DNA of 64,000 bases from Psychrobacillus sp048572895 (GCF_048572895.1 NZ_CP183878.1:4186466-4250465), one strand, 5' to 3'. Shown: positions 40,556 to 51,117, counted from the first letter of the stretch. Made by a program: numbers and translations. The notes: generated from the letters alone by a model not told the origin.

Positions 40556-42726
40556 AGCATTCAATAGGAAGAAACATCATACTTAGCGTATTGGCGGTAC
40601 TCGCAATATGTTCACTATTTACAATAACTGAACAAGGAAGAAAATTTATTGGTACGAACTATTTCGATAGTGATGATTTTAGGTGGCAGTTAACCGAATT
40701 TGAGGAATCCATTATTCCTTTAGTTTTAGCAGCACCTGATAAAGAAGAAGTGAAGAAAAAAATTACGGTAACACCGGAGGAAATAGAGGAATACCGCTAT
40801 CGTTATGGGGACCTGCAAAGCCAATTAAATTCGATTAGAGATCAATATGAAGAAAATACAGTCACATCAGAAACAGGAGAGACTACAACAGAAGCGGGAA
40901 CGATATCAGAAGAGAATACAACAGCGAAGGTATCGCTTGCAGAACGTGACAAAAAGCTAGAAGACATCACAAAAAATTTCACAGATGATAGCTACGTAGA
41001 GAAAAAGATTCGAGCCGAAAAAGAAGCACAAGTAGATAGCTATTACAAATCGATCGAACTAGCAAAAAATGATTTGTTGAACCAAAAAGACGACTTTGTG
41101 TATGACTTAACGAATGTCGAAACAAAAGAGCGCTTTACAAATGGGGAAATGAGTTCGAAAAACGCATTTAATAAAGAATACTCTAGTAAATACGGCTACT
41201 TAAAAGAGCGCACAATATTTCAACAGGTAGATCATAGTTGGATAGTCAGTGATGCAATGGGTAACCCATTTGCACGTTTTGAAGGGACAATTGCTATTCC
41301 AGAATCTAGTATTTTAAGCGGAAACCGAGCTAATGAATATAAATACTTTTTAACAAGCCAACGTAAGTTTTATGGAATACTTGTAGTGGGAATTTTAGCC
41401 GCAGTTGCATTTACTTTATTGTGGAGAAAAAATAGTGGAACTTTTCGACATGAAAGAAGTGAAGAAAAGTATCGGAAGCTACCGATTGATGTAAAATTAG
41501 CATTCTTACTTATTAGTATTTTGTTAGTTGTTATTACTACCGTATCTCTAGTAGGGTTTGTAATATATAGTGATTATGACATGCAAGTAGTTACATTAGT
41601 TTTTGCAGTTATTTTTACAGCGTTAACACTGTATCAATGGAAGTGGATGCTTGCTGGACTTGGTACAATCGACTGGAAGGGTAGTCTTGTTTATAGCTGG
41701 GGAAAATCATTAGAAGGATTTTTCTTGAAACAATCTATTGGAATTCAGACACTAATCATGCTTTCGGTCATATTCTTCTGGGGATTTGGAACAATGATGG
41801 TATTCTTGCAACCTGCGATGATAATCGTTTGGATTCCTGCAACTATTTTGATAGGCATTCCAGTACTTGTGTTTTTATTGTCTAGAATGTCTTATCTTAA
41901 CCGAATCATTATGAAAACGGAAGAAATGGCAAGAGGCGTAATTGGCAATGAAATCGAAGTGAGAGGGAGGTCACCAATTGCTGAGCATGCGGCTAACTTA
42001 AACGGACTTCGTGATAGGATTAAATCATCCCATTCCGAACAAGCAAAAAGTGAACGCTTGAAAACGGAGCTCATTACAAACGTTAGTCATGATTTACGTA
42101 CACCATTAACATCGATTATTACGTACACAGATTTATTAAAAAAACCAAACATTACAGATGAAGAGCGAACATCTTATATTGCAATTTTGGATAAAAAGTC
42201 GATGCGCTTGAAAACGTTAATCGAAGACTTGTTTGAAGTATCTAAAATGGCGACCGGAAATATGGAATTAGATAAACGTAAAGTGGATTTAACTCAACTA
42301 CTGCAACAAGCAATCGCTGAGCACCAGGAAGATATTGATAAATCGGGGCTAGAGTATCGTGTAACTATTGGTACAAAACCAATTATGTCCTATGTAGATG
42401 GGCAAAAGTGGTGGAGAGTTCTTGATAACCTAATCATCAATACACTAAAATATGCCCTACCCAATACTCGCGTATATATCAATTTGGAGCAAGTTAATGG
42501 GGAAGCCATTTTCGTCATCAAAAATATAGCTAAGTATGAACTAGGAAACGATGTAAATGAATTGACGGAGCGTTTTAAACGCGCAGACACCTCTCGTCAT
42601 ACAGAAGGTTCTGGGCTTGGCCTCGCCATCGCACAATCCATAGTAGATTTACACGGAGGCAGCTTACGAATGGAAGTAGACGGAGATTTGTTCAAAGTAA
42701 CCGTGAAAATTGCAGTAATAGTATAA
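40552..42726 (+). CDS. Large sensor histidine kinase
   Basis: A 724-residue kinase. Helix 1 (about 8-24), an outside domain of about 245 residues with charged coiled-coil stretches, helix at about 275-292, then four to five more helices (about 315-455), a HAMP-like linker, HisKA with the phospho-His in NVSHDLRTPLTSII (about 520) and a HATPase domain with N box DNLIINTLKYA and G box GSGLGLAIAQ. The multi-helix middle region is unusual. Start TTG overlaps the tiny ORF. Signal unknown. Confidence 0.9.
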   Translation: MKHSIGRNIILSVLAVLAICSLFTITEQGRKFIGTNYFDSDDFRWQLTEFEESIIPLVLAAPDKEEVKKKITVTPEEIEEYRYRYGDLQSQLNSIRDQYEENTVTSETGETTTEAGTISEENTTAKVSLAERDKKLEDITKNFTDDSYVEKKIRAEKEAQVDSYYKSIELAKNDLLNQKDDFVYDLTNVETKERFTNGEMSSKNAFNKEYSSKYGYLKERTIFQQVDHSWIVSDAMGNPFARFEGTIAIPESSILSGNRANEYKYFLTSQRKFYGILVVGILAAVAFTLLWRKNSGTFRHERSEEKYRKLPIDVKLAFLLISILLVVITTVSLVGFVIYSDYDMQVVTLVFAVIFTALTLYQWKWMLAGLGTIDWKGSLVYSWGKSLEGFFLKQSIGIQTLIMLSVIFFWGFGTMMVFLQPAMIIVWIPATILIGIPVLVFLLSRMSYLNRIIMKTEEMARGVIGNEIEVRGRSPIAEHAANLNGLRDRIKSSHSEQAKSERLKTELITNVSHDLRTPLTSIITYTDLLKKPNITDEERTSYIAILDKKSMRLKTLIEDLFEVSKMATGNMELDKRKVDLTQLLQQAIAEHQEDIDKSGLEYRVTIGTKPIMSYVDGQKWWRVLDNLIINTLKYALPNTRVYINLEQVNGEAIFVIKNIAKYELGNDVNELTERFKRADTSRHTEGSGLGLAIAQSIVDLHGGSLRMEVDGDLFKVTVKIAVIV

Positions 42727-42798
42727 ACAAAGTGGGAAATCCTAGTGGATAAAGGGTTTCGTTACCTGTCACATGAAATATTATTTGATATATAAATC

Positions 42799-42868
42799 AA
42801 AAAGCACCCCATTTTAGGGTGCTTTTTGTTTCTTAAAATAGCCTAGTTCGTTATGAACTAGGCTATTT
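42799..42868 (+). terminator. Tandem terminators after the kinase
   Basis: An 11-bp stem AAAAAGCACCC/GGGTGCTTTTT (42799-42827), then a 14-bp perfect stem (42836-42849, 42855-42868) ending in ATTT. Confidence 0.88.
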
Positions 42869-43214
42869 CTGCATTATTTTTAATTGATCATTAAAGTAAA
42901 GCATGAGTTAGTTGAATAAGATATAGAGCTAGAAAAACTTATGGTTTATATTAAGTAGTAAAATCGCAATGAAAAAACACCCTCTTATCTAGCGGGTGTG
43001 TGTTTCTTACATTCAAATGGTATATGTTTGACAAATAAGCATTAAAAATCCATAGACATAAAAAATCTGTCTAATACATTGAAAAAGATGAGTACTTATG
43101 GTAAATTTATATAGATATACGCTAAAGAATATTAGTGTGCATTATATTCCTATTTTAAATTATATACCATATTTTTTCGTTTGTCAAATCCAATCTTTTT
43201 AAGGGGTGTTTGCT
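42869..43214. other. Non-coding gap before helD
   Basis: A third hairpin ACACCC/GGGTGT sits at 42977-42999. TTTGACAAA (near 43027) and TTTGTCAAA (near 43182) form a distant inverted pair. The rest is AT-rich and should hold the helD promoter. No coding frame. Confidence 0.5.
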
Positions 43215-45551
43215 ATGGATTTAGAATTTCAGCAGGAGCAAAAACGAGTGGATAGTGTAGTTGAGACAATAACGGAGCAAATCAGCAAATTAGAGGAAGA
43301 AACTTCTCGGAGTCGAAACGAACTGGTTAATATACGCAAAAACTTTTGGGATGAAGTCAAGGTGAATGTTGATACCTTTGACGATTATCTTGAGACCATC
43401 ATTGGTTTAAGACAAGAGACACAAGCCCTATCAGTTATCCAAAGCACTAATAGACATGTATCTAAGAAATTATCCAAGCTTCAACGTATGCGGGAGATTC
43501 CCTACTTCGGCAGAATCGATTTCATGGAAGATGGAGATTCAACACAGGAACAAATTTATATTGGAATCTCCACACTAAGGGATGCAAGTGGGGAAGAATT
43601 TCTTATTTATGACTGGAGGGCACCTGTCTCAAGTGTCTACTATGAGTATCAGACTGGACCGGCCAAGTATGCAACACCTGGTGGCGAAATCAAAGGCATA
43701 TTAATGAAAAAAGGGCAATATCTTATTCGTGGTGGTATTCTCCAATCCATGTTCGATACGAGTGTCACCATTGGAGATGAAATTTTACAACAGGTACTGG
43801 GAAAAGGCACAGACAAACATATGCACAATATAGTAGCTACCATACAGCAGGAGCAAAACCGAATCATCCGTCATGATCGTGGAAGACTGCTCGTCGTACA
43901 CGGTGCGGCGGGTAGTGGAAAGACATCAGCTGCCCTGCAGCGGATTGCTTTTTTACTTTACAAATATCGAGAAAGTATGACTGCTGATCAAATTATTCTA
44001 TTTTCACCTAATTCGATGTTTAACAGTTATGTGTCCAATGTGCTGCCAGAACTTGGAGAAGAGAATATGCAACAGGTCACATTTCAAGAATACTTAATCC
44101 ATCGGCTAAGTGAAGAGTTTCGAGTTGAAAATCCCTACGAGCAATTGGAATATGTTTTAACTGCTACGAATACTCCTTGCTATAAGTCAAGAGTAGCGAG
44201 CATTCGATTCAAAGCATCACCTCTTTTTTTCGAAGCCATCGAATCATATAGGAAGTCGTTAGAGGTGTCTGGAATGTTATTCAAGGATATGATTTTCAGG
44301 GGAAAGCCGATTGTTACCGCCGGGCAAATTGCAGAATGGTTTTATAGTAACGACACATCACTCCGCTTTCATAATAGACTTGAAAAGTTAAAGGATTGGC
44401 TAATGAAGAAAATAAATGAAACTCAAAAGTCTGAAATGGCTAAGCCGTGGGTACAGGAGACAATCGAGCTGCTTAGTAACGAGGATTATAATAAGGCCCA
44501 GATTTACTTAGCGAAAAAACAAGGCTATGAAAGAGAGGCCATTACAGATTATGAGGTCGAGCCTGAAGCACTTGCCCGATTGATTGTTCAACAGAAATTG
44601 AAACCTTTACGTAAACGAGTCAGAAAATTTGACTTCATCGATATTAAGGGGATATATGAACAGCTTTTTGCGGAACCCCTGCAAATCAAGCAATGGATAG
44701 AGGGGGAAACACCAGCGGAGTGGGTGGAGATTTGCCAAGCGACGTTGGAAATGCTACATGAACGCAAACTATCTTATGAAGATGCAACACCTTTCTTACT
44801 TATGAAAGAACTCATTCAAGGCTTTCAGACGAACAGCTCTATAAAGCATATACTTGTTGACGAGGCGCAGGATTATTCACCATTTCAATTCGAGTTTCTG
44901 AAGCGTTTATTTCCTTCGGCAAAAATGACTGTGCTAGGTGACTTTAATCAGGCGATATTCGCTCATGCAAGCGAAAAGGATAACTTTGACACGCTTATGA
45001 GCTTATACGGGCAGGTTGAAACGGAAGTGATTAACATGACACGCAGCTACCGATCCACAAAGCCGATTATCGAGTTTACACGAAAACTAGTACCTAACGG
45101 GGAACGGATTATCCCATTCGAACGCGAAGGCGAGCAACCAGTGCTGACACAATTGCTCAATCACACAGAACTGCACCAAAGCATCGCATCTAAAGTAGCA
45201 ATTTTGCGAAGTCTTCGTTATAACAGTATTGCTATAATTTGTAAATCAGCTGAGGAGAGTAAGAGTGCATACGAATCCTTGTCCCACATTGATGATATTA
45301 AGCTCGTGAAGAACGGCTCGATTGAATATGAACAAGGAGTTGTTGTCATACCGTCATATTTGTCCAAAGGCATCGAATTCGATGCTGTCATCATTTATAA
45401 TGCATCAGAGCAAGTATACGGCGATGAGAGCCTTCGTAGAGTATTCTACACTTCGTGTACTAGAGCTATGCATTATTTGCAACTTTATAGTGTAGGTGAA
45501 CCGACCCCATTATTGGGAAACGTCTTGCAGGAAAGTTTCATCCAAAACTGA
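43215..45551 (+). CDS. helD: RNA polymerase recycling helicase-like ATPase HelD
   Basis: A 778-residue UvrD-like superfamily 1 ATPase. The N-terminal arm is coiled-coil (about 1-75, QQEQKRVDSVVETITEQISK); Walker A GAAGSGKTSAALQR (about 230), DEAQDYSPFQ (about 550), GDFNQAIFAH, and the C-terminal helicase motifs LSKGIEFDAVII and FYTSCTRA. HelD pulls stalled RNA polymerase off DNA. Length matches B. subtilis HelD (774). Start ATG 43215 after AAGGGG. Monocistronic. Confidence 0.93.
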   Translation: MDLEFQQEQKRVDSVVETITEQISKLEEETSRSRNELVNIRKNFWDEVKVNVDTFDDYLETIIGLRQETQALSVIQSTNRHVSKKLSKLQRMREIPYFGRIDFMEDGDSTQEQIYIGISTLRDASGEEFLIYDWRAPVSSVYYEYQTGPAKYATPGGEIKGILMKKGQYLIRGGILQSMFDTSVTIGDEILQQVLGKGTDKHMHNIVATIQQEQNRIIRHDRGRLLVVHGAAGSGKTSAALQRIAFLLYKYRESMTADQIILFSPNSMFNSYVSNVLPELGEENMQQVTFQEYLIHRLSEEFRVENPYEQLEYVLTATNTPCYKSRVASIRFKASPLFFEAIESYRKSLEVSGMLFKDMIFRGKPIVTAGQIAEWFYSNDTSLRFHNRLEKLKDWLMKKINETQKSEMAKPWVQETIELLSNEDYNKAQIYLAKKQGYEREAITDYEVEPEALARLIVQQKLKPLRKRVRKFDFIDIKGIYEQLFAEPLQIKQWIEGETPAEWVEICQATLEMLHERKLSYEDATPFLLMKELIQGFQTNSSIKHILVDEAQDYSPFQFEFLKRLFPSAKMTVLGDFNQAIFAHASEKDNFDTLMSLYGQVETEVINMTRSYRSTKPIIEFTRKLVPNGERIIPFEREGEQPVLTQLLNHTELHQSIASKVAILRSLRYNSIAIICKSAEESKSAYESLSHIDDIKLVKNGSIEYEQGVVVIPSYLSKGIEFDAVIIYNASEQVYGDESLRRVFYTSCTRAMHYLQLYSVGEPTPLLGNVLQESFIQN

Positions 45552-45612
45552 CATAGTTGAACGATAAACAAATGGTCAATTATCTATTTAAGAATAATAT
45601 TTATCAGCTGGA

Positions 45613-45645
45613 AATATGTAAGCTTTTACTCACTGCTTACATATT
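45613..45645 (+). terminator. Terminator of helD
   Basis: An 11-bp perfect stem AATATGTAAGC/GCTTACATATT. Confidence 0.75.
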
Positions 45646-45663
45646 TTCCGGCTTTTAATAAGA

Positions 45664-45846
45664 TTAATTTGAGCAAGACCTTATCAGCAGAAGAATTACT
45701 ACAACTATTACAACTGAACCAATATTGACTAAACATCCACTACTGGGTGCTCCTATATGGGCTTGAGCCCAGGTGTTATTTAAAGCACCACCAGGGTTTT
45801 TCCTTTGTTCTTTAGTTTTTAATCTTTCTCTTGATTCCTCAGACAT
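45664..45846 (-). CDS. Small tail-anchored membrane protein, DUF6366-like
   Basis: A 60-residue protein, start ATG 45846 after AAAGGAG. Charged N-terminus MSEESRERLKTKEQRKNPGG, then a Gly/Ala stretch and a C-terminal helix (about 36-57). The layout and the RKNPGGALNN box resemble DUF6366 proteins of Bacillales. Function unknown. Confidence 0.65.
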   Translation of the reverse strand: MSEESRERLKTKEQRKNPGGALNNTWAQAHIGAPSSGCLVNIGSVVIVVVILLLIRSCSN

Positions 45847-45950
45847 TATAAGTCTCCTTTTTTTATTCAACTAACTATTATTTATTGAAAAAGCGTCTCT
45901 ACTTATTGTAGAAACACTACCCGTTCGTTGAACAAGACAATATAACTTCT

Positions 45951-46382
45951 CTAAATTCTCAAATCCCCAATCTTTTCACAAAGTTTTTTAGCTTTTTTAG
46001 ACAATAAAATCTCCTGATGCACATATTTCATCATTTTAGACCTAATAATTTCATCAATACAGTAGAACAAACTTGAAGATAGAATAGAGATAATGAAATA
46101 AAAATTATAAAATAAACTACTGAAGTCAGAAAGTAATAAATCCCTTTCCCATTTTAAAAATAAGATTGGGATCACAACAAACAAAGTAGCAAAGAATAAG
46201 TGAATTAATAATGCCAAACTACCTCTAAGGAATGCTCTTGCTTTTTTTGTAACGAAATCAGAGAGGATAGATACTGGTACACCATAAATCAAAAGAATTG
46301 GAAATAGATACATACCTATTATAATTGCAAAAGCAGTCTCTCCTAGGAGAGAAAAGGTTACTATAACCAATACACAAGCCAT
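45951..46382 (-). CDS. Membrane protein, unknown (possible ATA start at 46421)
   Basis: A 143-residue protein with four helices (about 1-18, 20-42, 52-76, 88-108) and a basic C-terminus. I recognise no family. The ATG at 46382 lacks a ribosome site. Thirteen codons upstream, an ATA codon (46421) sits 7 bp after AGGGGG, and the frame between is open and coding-like (KLLVIRKLVSAV). The real start may be this ATA or an ATG lost by one G-to-A change. Confidence 0.55.
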   Translation of the reverse strand: MACVLVIVTFSLLGETAFAIIIGMYLFPILLIYGVPVSILSDFVTKKARAFLRGSLALLIHLFFATLFVVIPILFLKWERDLLLSDFSSLFYNFYFIISILSSSLFYCIDEIIRSKMMKYVHQEILLSKKAKKLCEKIGDLRI

Positions 46383-46666
46383 TACCGCAGAAACAAGCTT
46401 TCTAATAACTAGTAATTTTATATTAGTACCCCCTAAAAAGTTTTATTTATAGGTATTCTCTAAGGACTTAAGCTATTCCTTCTTAAACTGACCAGCTTAG
46501 CTTGTTCAATAAGAAAAAAGAGCTGCCTAAGAAACCAATGTTCTTTAACTCACACTCCATATAACGACTTTTTTAAAGCTGATACCTGAGACGTCGCAAT
46601 CCATTATATGGTATATTTTGGAGAAGTACTAATCTACTATTTAAAATGAAGAATGGGGATGAAAAA

Positions 46667-47095
46667 ATGGAAACGTTGAATCAATTTAGTTTTGCGCGAA
46701 TTTATACATTGGGGAGAATTAAACAGGTAAATGATTTCGCGTGGGATACCCAACCACCTAGCTTCAATAACACAATACGTTGGAATGTAGGCCATGTTTA
46801 TGTGAACGCTGAGATACTAGCGCAAAAGGCAATTCCTACCTATGAAATTATACATCCGGAATGGGTACCACTATTTGTTCCTGGAACAAAACCAAGTGAT
46901 TGGGACGTGGAGCCACCAACTCCAGGTGAATTAGTCATTGCTTTAAAGGAACAAACGGAGCGAATGAAAGCAGTGCTAGCCAACAATCTATCTAATGTTC
47001 TAATGGAGTCCATGTCCATAGGGAACCTACATGAAATGAATACAGTCGAGGCACTAGTAGGCGGAATAGTAGAAGAAGAAAATAGCATTAGTTAA
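46667..47095 (+). CDS. DinB-family protein, C-terminally shortened
   Basis: A 142-residue protein of the DinB/YfiT-like four-helix fold: LNQFSFARIYTLGRIKQVND, then NNTIRWNVGHVYVNAEIL (first His ligand) and FVPGTKPSDWDVEPPTPGEL. After NTVEALV the expected last helix with the second metal His pair (usually like WHEGLHAG) is replaced by GGIVEEENSIS and a stop. It is therefore probably cut short by a frame change and may be inactive. Confidence 0.75.
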   Translation: METLNQFSFARIYTLGRIKQVNDFAWDTQPPSFNNTIRWNVGHVYVNAEILAQKAIPTYEIIHPEWVPLFVPGTKPSDWDVEPPTPGELVIALKEQTERMKAVLANNLSNVLMESMSIGNLHEMNTVEALVGGIVEEENSIS

Positions 47096-47130
47096 TAGCC
47101 CCTGCAAATGACGGTTTGTAGGGTCTGTTT

Positions 47131-47499
47131 TTATTTTAATAGCTTAGTAAACGTTTCAATCATCAGATCATTTGATGGAATATCTCCACTTTTTACATAT
47201 TTAGTCGACATTCCAAATAAGCTCCAGCTAATAATAATACTGTGTAATTCTACTTTTTCATACGGCCACTCTGGGAATTTTTGTTTTAATAAATCTCGAA
47301 ATCCTCTACCAAGCTCTTCTTTGACAATTGTTTCAATTTTTGGTGTGAACGCTTCATAGCTACGTGAACATTGATTTGCTAAACCATTTTGAAAGGACAA
47401 TAAGCTAAAGAAAATATCATTTAAACCAGCTGAAATCCATCTACCGACTGTCAACTTAATGCTTGACCAAGTGATAGCATGGAGCGGTGTATTAAAAAC
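47131..47499 (-). pseudogene. TetR-type regulator fragment without its DNA-binding domain
   Basis: Codons 43-164 of a leftward open frame read as a TetR C-terminal domain (NDIFFSLLSFQNGLANQCSR, then PKIETIVKEELGRGFRDLLK and SIIISWSLFGMSTKYVKSGD). The frame upstream loses similarity and runs into the divergent NmrA gene. The helix-turn-helix half is gone, which suggests a deletion that joined this gene to its neighbour's promoter. Confidence 0.7.
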
Positions 47500-47582
47500 T
47501 TTAAGATAATAGTTTTTCTGATTATCAAGGCATTCATAGCAGTAGAAACAAAATAATATAAAGTACTTGGAGGAATATAGAA

Positions 47583-48452
47583 GTGAAAATTTTAGTAACA
47601 GGTGCAGCCGGAAATCTAGGCTCAAATATTATTGAAAATTTAGTAAAGAAAGTACCAATTTCTAATATCATCGCAGGTGTACGTGATCCACATTCAGAGA
47701 AACAGAGAAGGCAAAAAGCTATGAAGCACAAGGTATTGAAGTTCGCTTAACCGACTTTGAGAATAAAGAATCATTAGTTGAAGCTTTCAACGGTGTGAAT
47801 CGCGTCTTCAATATTTCAACATTTGGTGATGTGGAAACATCCATTCGTCAACAAACAAATACGGTAGAAGCTGCAAAAGAGAATGGCGTTTTACAAATGA
47901 TTTACTCGAGTGCGCTACGTGCGGATGTTAGTGACTTTGTATTGGCTGGTATTCACCGTGAACGTGAAAATATCATTAAAGAATTAGGTATTCCATTTGT
48001 ATTTGTGCGTAACAACTGGTACGTTGAAAACGAATTAGGTACAATCCAACAATGCTTAAATGGTATACCGTGGGTTACATCTGCAGGAGAAGGAAAAGTA
48101 GCTTGGGTGTACCGTCCAGATTTAGGTGAAGCGACTGCCAATATTTTAGCAGGTGAAGGACATGATAATAAAGCATACGAATTAGCTGGTGAAAACTTAA
48201 CACAACAACAATTCGTAGATGCTGTTAATGAGGTTACAGGCAAGGAAATTTCTTTATTAGCTGTAGATTCTAAAAGCACATGCAAAAATGCTAAAGGAGG
48301 CTGGCGTGCCAGTAGAATTTGTATCATTGACAGTAATGATTCAAAAAGGAATCCGTGAAGGTGGATTAGAAGCATCTCATTCTGATTTAGAAATGCTTCT
48401 AGGTCGCAAGCCAACGACTGTAAAAGAAGCATTGCAAATAATATTAAAATAA
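47583..48452 (+). pseudogene. NmrA/QorB-like NAD(P)-binding oxidoreductase with two frameshifts
   Basis: GTG 47583 after TTGGAGG opens with the Rossmann loop KILVTGAAGNLGSNIIENL. The frame shifts near 47697, where GVRDPHSE continues in another frame as KAKSYEAQGIEVRLTDFENK. The long middle part (from about 47710) matches the family: IYSSALRADVSDFVLAGIH, then GEATANILAGEGH and YELAGENLTQQQFVDAV. A second shift near 48275 leads to AKMLKEAGVPVEFVSLTVMI and the end at 48452. Intact length would be about 288 residues. Real decay or assembly indels. Confidence 0.82.
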
Positions 48453-48457
48453 TAATG

Positions 48458-48487
48458 AAAGCCGCTGTAGGATACAGTGGCTTTTTT
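48458..48487 (+). terminator. Terminator of the NmrA gene
   Basis: A 12-bp stem AAAGCCGCTGTA/TACAGTGGCTTT (one G:T), then TTT. Confidence 0.85.
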
Positions 48488-49044
48488 AATGCGTGTAATA
48501 AGTACTGATATAAGGAACTTTCATCTCACCCATTTTGACAAATCTTCCTCATTAAAAATTTATTTTTAAATGCCCATCTAAGAAGAAGAATATACTCCGA
48601 TAATAAAAAAGGAATAAGTTGTAATGTAATAAAGTTGGGGGTAAATAAATGGATTCCGTAAAAAAGAAAAATCTAGAAGAAGTATAAATTGAAATACTTT
48701 CTAGAGAACTAATCCAAGATCGAAAAAAATAATGATAATAAAACAGTATTAAAAAACTATAAGCAAGGTAAATTACATTGCATTTTTTGATAGTTTATCA
48801 ATTTCTCTTCGATCTAATGCGATTAAATTGCTAGAATAGGCAATGCGGTTAAAAGGTAAATTCCGGAGCTAAAATTTTTATGCGTTAGCGGTGGGACAAC
48901 AAAGAATGGTTTCGGAGACTATACGAGCAGGTTATAAATTGAATTTGTTGTAAAACTTTTTTCGAGAATAGAGTAGAGGAAGTGTTACACAAAGCCTTTT
49001 AAAAGATACCAGCTCTACTATGCACGATAGGAAGGAATGTATGA
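48488..49044. other. Non-coding region with micro-ORF and possible structured leader
   Basis: ATG 48651, after a GTTGGGGG ribosome site, gives 12 codons to TAA and, past that stop in the same frame, 14 more codons to a second TAA (48732). From about 48830 to 48990 the sequence is less AT-rich, with ACAACAAA (48896-48903) able to pair with TTTGTTGT (about 48946), just before the chemotaxis receptor. I match it to no known riboswitch. Confidence 0.4.
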
Positions 49045-51117
49045 ATGATGAAAAAAAATAATGAAACGAAGTTAAATTTGTTTTCTTGGATAAGAAATAG
49101 TATTTCAACAAAAGTAGCTTTTGCTCTTTTTATAGCTATTATAATTGTATTTTCAATTACAGGATTTCTGATTAACTCTTATACGAAATCAATATTAGTT
49201 CAAAGTGTAGAAGAAAACGTATCGACGAAAAGTGACGCAATTGCTGATCAAGTTAATAATATGTTTGCAGAAAAAGGAACAATTGTAAGACAAATTGCCA
49301 CAAATCAGGAAATACTAAAATACTTGAATACCGCTGGATCAAGGGATGAAGCAACGACAAATTCGTATTATGATGGGGTTTTAAAATCACTGGATGAGAC
49401 TGTTAAAACAGATGATACTATTGCGATGGCTTGGATTGCCAGCAATAAGTCCAATTTTCTAGTTGGAAGTAATAACGTAGTATCGGATCCAAGCTTCGAT
49501 ATAAAAGGCAGACCTTGGTATGAACAAGCCTTAGAAGAAGATGACATATATTTTACTGAGCCATATATGGATGAAGTATTTGGGAAAATGATTTTAAGTG
49601 CTATGAAACCAATTAAAGAGGGCGGAAATACGATTGGTATCGTTGCGATAGACATATTTTTAGACGAATTACCGCAATTAATGCAATCTTATAAGATGGG
49701 GGAAAATGGATATTCATTTTTACTCTCCAACGATGGAACCATACTATATCATCCAAACAGTGAGTTAATACTGGAACAAAAACTTCAATCACTTTCTGGT
49801 GAGATAGGAAATGTGGGCAAGAAAATGGTTGGGGGTGAAAAAGGGCTTAGATTAACGCAAGTAAATAATGGCTTAGAATATATCGGGTATTCACCAGTTT
49901 CAACAACTAATTGGTCAGTTGGAACATCTATAACACAAGAGGAAGCATTAAGTAGTCTTAACACTTTTACATTCATGATGAGTTTATATTTTGGTATTGC
50001 TTGTTTCATCCTTATTGTCTTAGTATTCTTCCTGTTAAAACGTATGTTAAGAGAAATTCCTCATGTTACAAATGTAATGGAGCAATTAGCTTTAGGTAAT
50101 TTAAGTAAGGAAGAATTAAAATCAAAATCTAAAGATGAAATAGGTAAATTAGTAACGTCTACAAACCAATTGAATCAGAACTTGCGAGATATAATAAGTC
50201 AAATCAATATAGTTTCTGAATCAGTAAGTAGTCAAAGTGAAGAATTGACTCAATCCGCAAATGAAGTAAAAACGGGATCAGAACAAGTAGCATCTACTAT
50301 GCAAGAGTTAGCAGCTGGTTCTGAAACTCAAGCCAATAATGCGAGTGATTTATCATCTGGTATGAATAATTTTGCTGATAAAGTTCAAGAAGCAAATGAA
50401 AATGGTTACCGCATAGAAGCAAATTCAAAAGTTGTTTTAAACATGACTAAAGATGGAACTGAGTTAATGAAAAATTCAATCGTTCAGATGGAAAAAGTTG
50501 ATAATATTGTGCGCGATTCAGTCAATAAGGTTAAAGGGCTAGACCAGCAATCACAAGAAATTTCAAATTTAGTAACCGTGATTAAGGACGTTTCTGACCA
50601 AACTAATCTTCTAGCATTAAATGCTGCAATCGAAGCTGCAAGGGCTGGAGAGCATGGAAAAGGATTCGCGGTAGTAGCAGATGAAGTAAGAAAACTTGCT
50701 GAACAAGTATCTGATTCTGTAACGAATATAACTGGTATAGTAGGTAACATTCAAAAAGAAGCGGGTCTTGTATCGGAATCGCTACAAGGTGGATATAAGG
50801 AAGTTGAACAAGGAAAAGCGCAGATAGAATCAACTGGCAAGACTTTCCGTAAAATTAGTGACGCTGTAACAGAAATGGTCGATAGTATTACAACTATTGC
50901 TGAAAACTTAGTTGAAATTACAGCAAATGCACAGCAGATGAATGGAGCAATTCAAGAAATTGCTTCTGTTTCTGAAGAATCAGCAGCTGGTGTTGAACAA
51001 ACATCTGCATCTTCTCAACAAATAAGCAGCATTATGGAAGAAGTAGCTGGGAGCTCGGTTCAACTAGCCGAATTAGCTGAAGAACTAAATGAGTTAGTAA
51101 GACATTTTAAGTTATAA
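49045..51117 (+). CDS. Methyl-accepting chemotaxis protein, dCache sensor
   Basis: A 690-residue receptor: helix 1 (about 22-44), an outside dCache-type domain (about 45-310; TDDTIAMAWIASNKSNFLVG, then RPWYEQALEEDDIYFTEPYM and NGYSFLLSNDGTILYHP), helix 2 (about 312-335), HAMP, and the cytoplasmic signalling tip NLLALNAAIEAARAGEHGKG (about 515-534). dCache domains of this pattern bind amino acids or other small ligands. No other chemotaxis genes lie here, so it is an orphan receptor. Confidence 0.93.
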   Translation: MMKKNNETKLNLFSWIRNSISTKVAFALFIAIIIVFSITGFLINSYTKSILVQSVEENVSTKSDAIADQVNNMFAEKGTIVRQIATNQEILKYLNTAGSRDEATTNSYYDGVLKSLDETVKTDDTIAMAWIASNKSNFLVGSNNVVSDPSFDIKGRPWYEQALEEDDIYFTEPYMDEVFGKMILSAMKPIKEGGNTIGIVAIDIFLDELPQLMQSYKMGENGYSFLLSNDGTILYHPNSELILEQKLQSLSGEIGNVGKKMVGGEKGLRLTQVNNGLEYIGYSPVSTTNWSVGTSITQEEALSSLNTFTFMMSLYFGIACFILIVLVFFLLKRMLREIPHVTNVMEQLALGNLSKEELKSKSKDEIGKLVTSTNQLNQNLRDIISQINIVSESVSSQSEELTQSANEVKTGSEQVASTMQELAAGSETQANNASDLSSGMNNFADKVQEANENGYRIEANSKVVLNMTKDGTELMKNSIVQMEKVDNIVRDSVNKVKGLDQQSQEISNLVTVIKDVSDQTNLLALNAAIEAARAGEHGKGFAVVADEVRKLAEQVSDSVTNITGIVGNIQKEAGLVSESLQGGYKEVEQGKAQIESTGKTFRKISDAVTEMVDSITTIAENLVEITANAQQMNGAIQEIASVSEESAAGVEQTSASSQQISSIMEEVAGSSVQLAELAEELNELVRHFKL

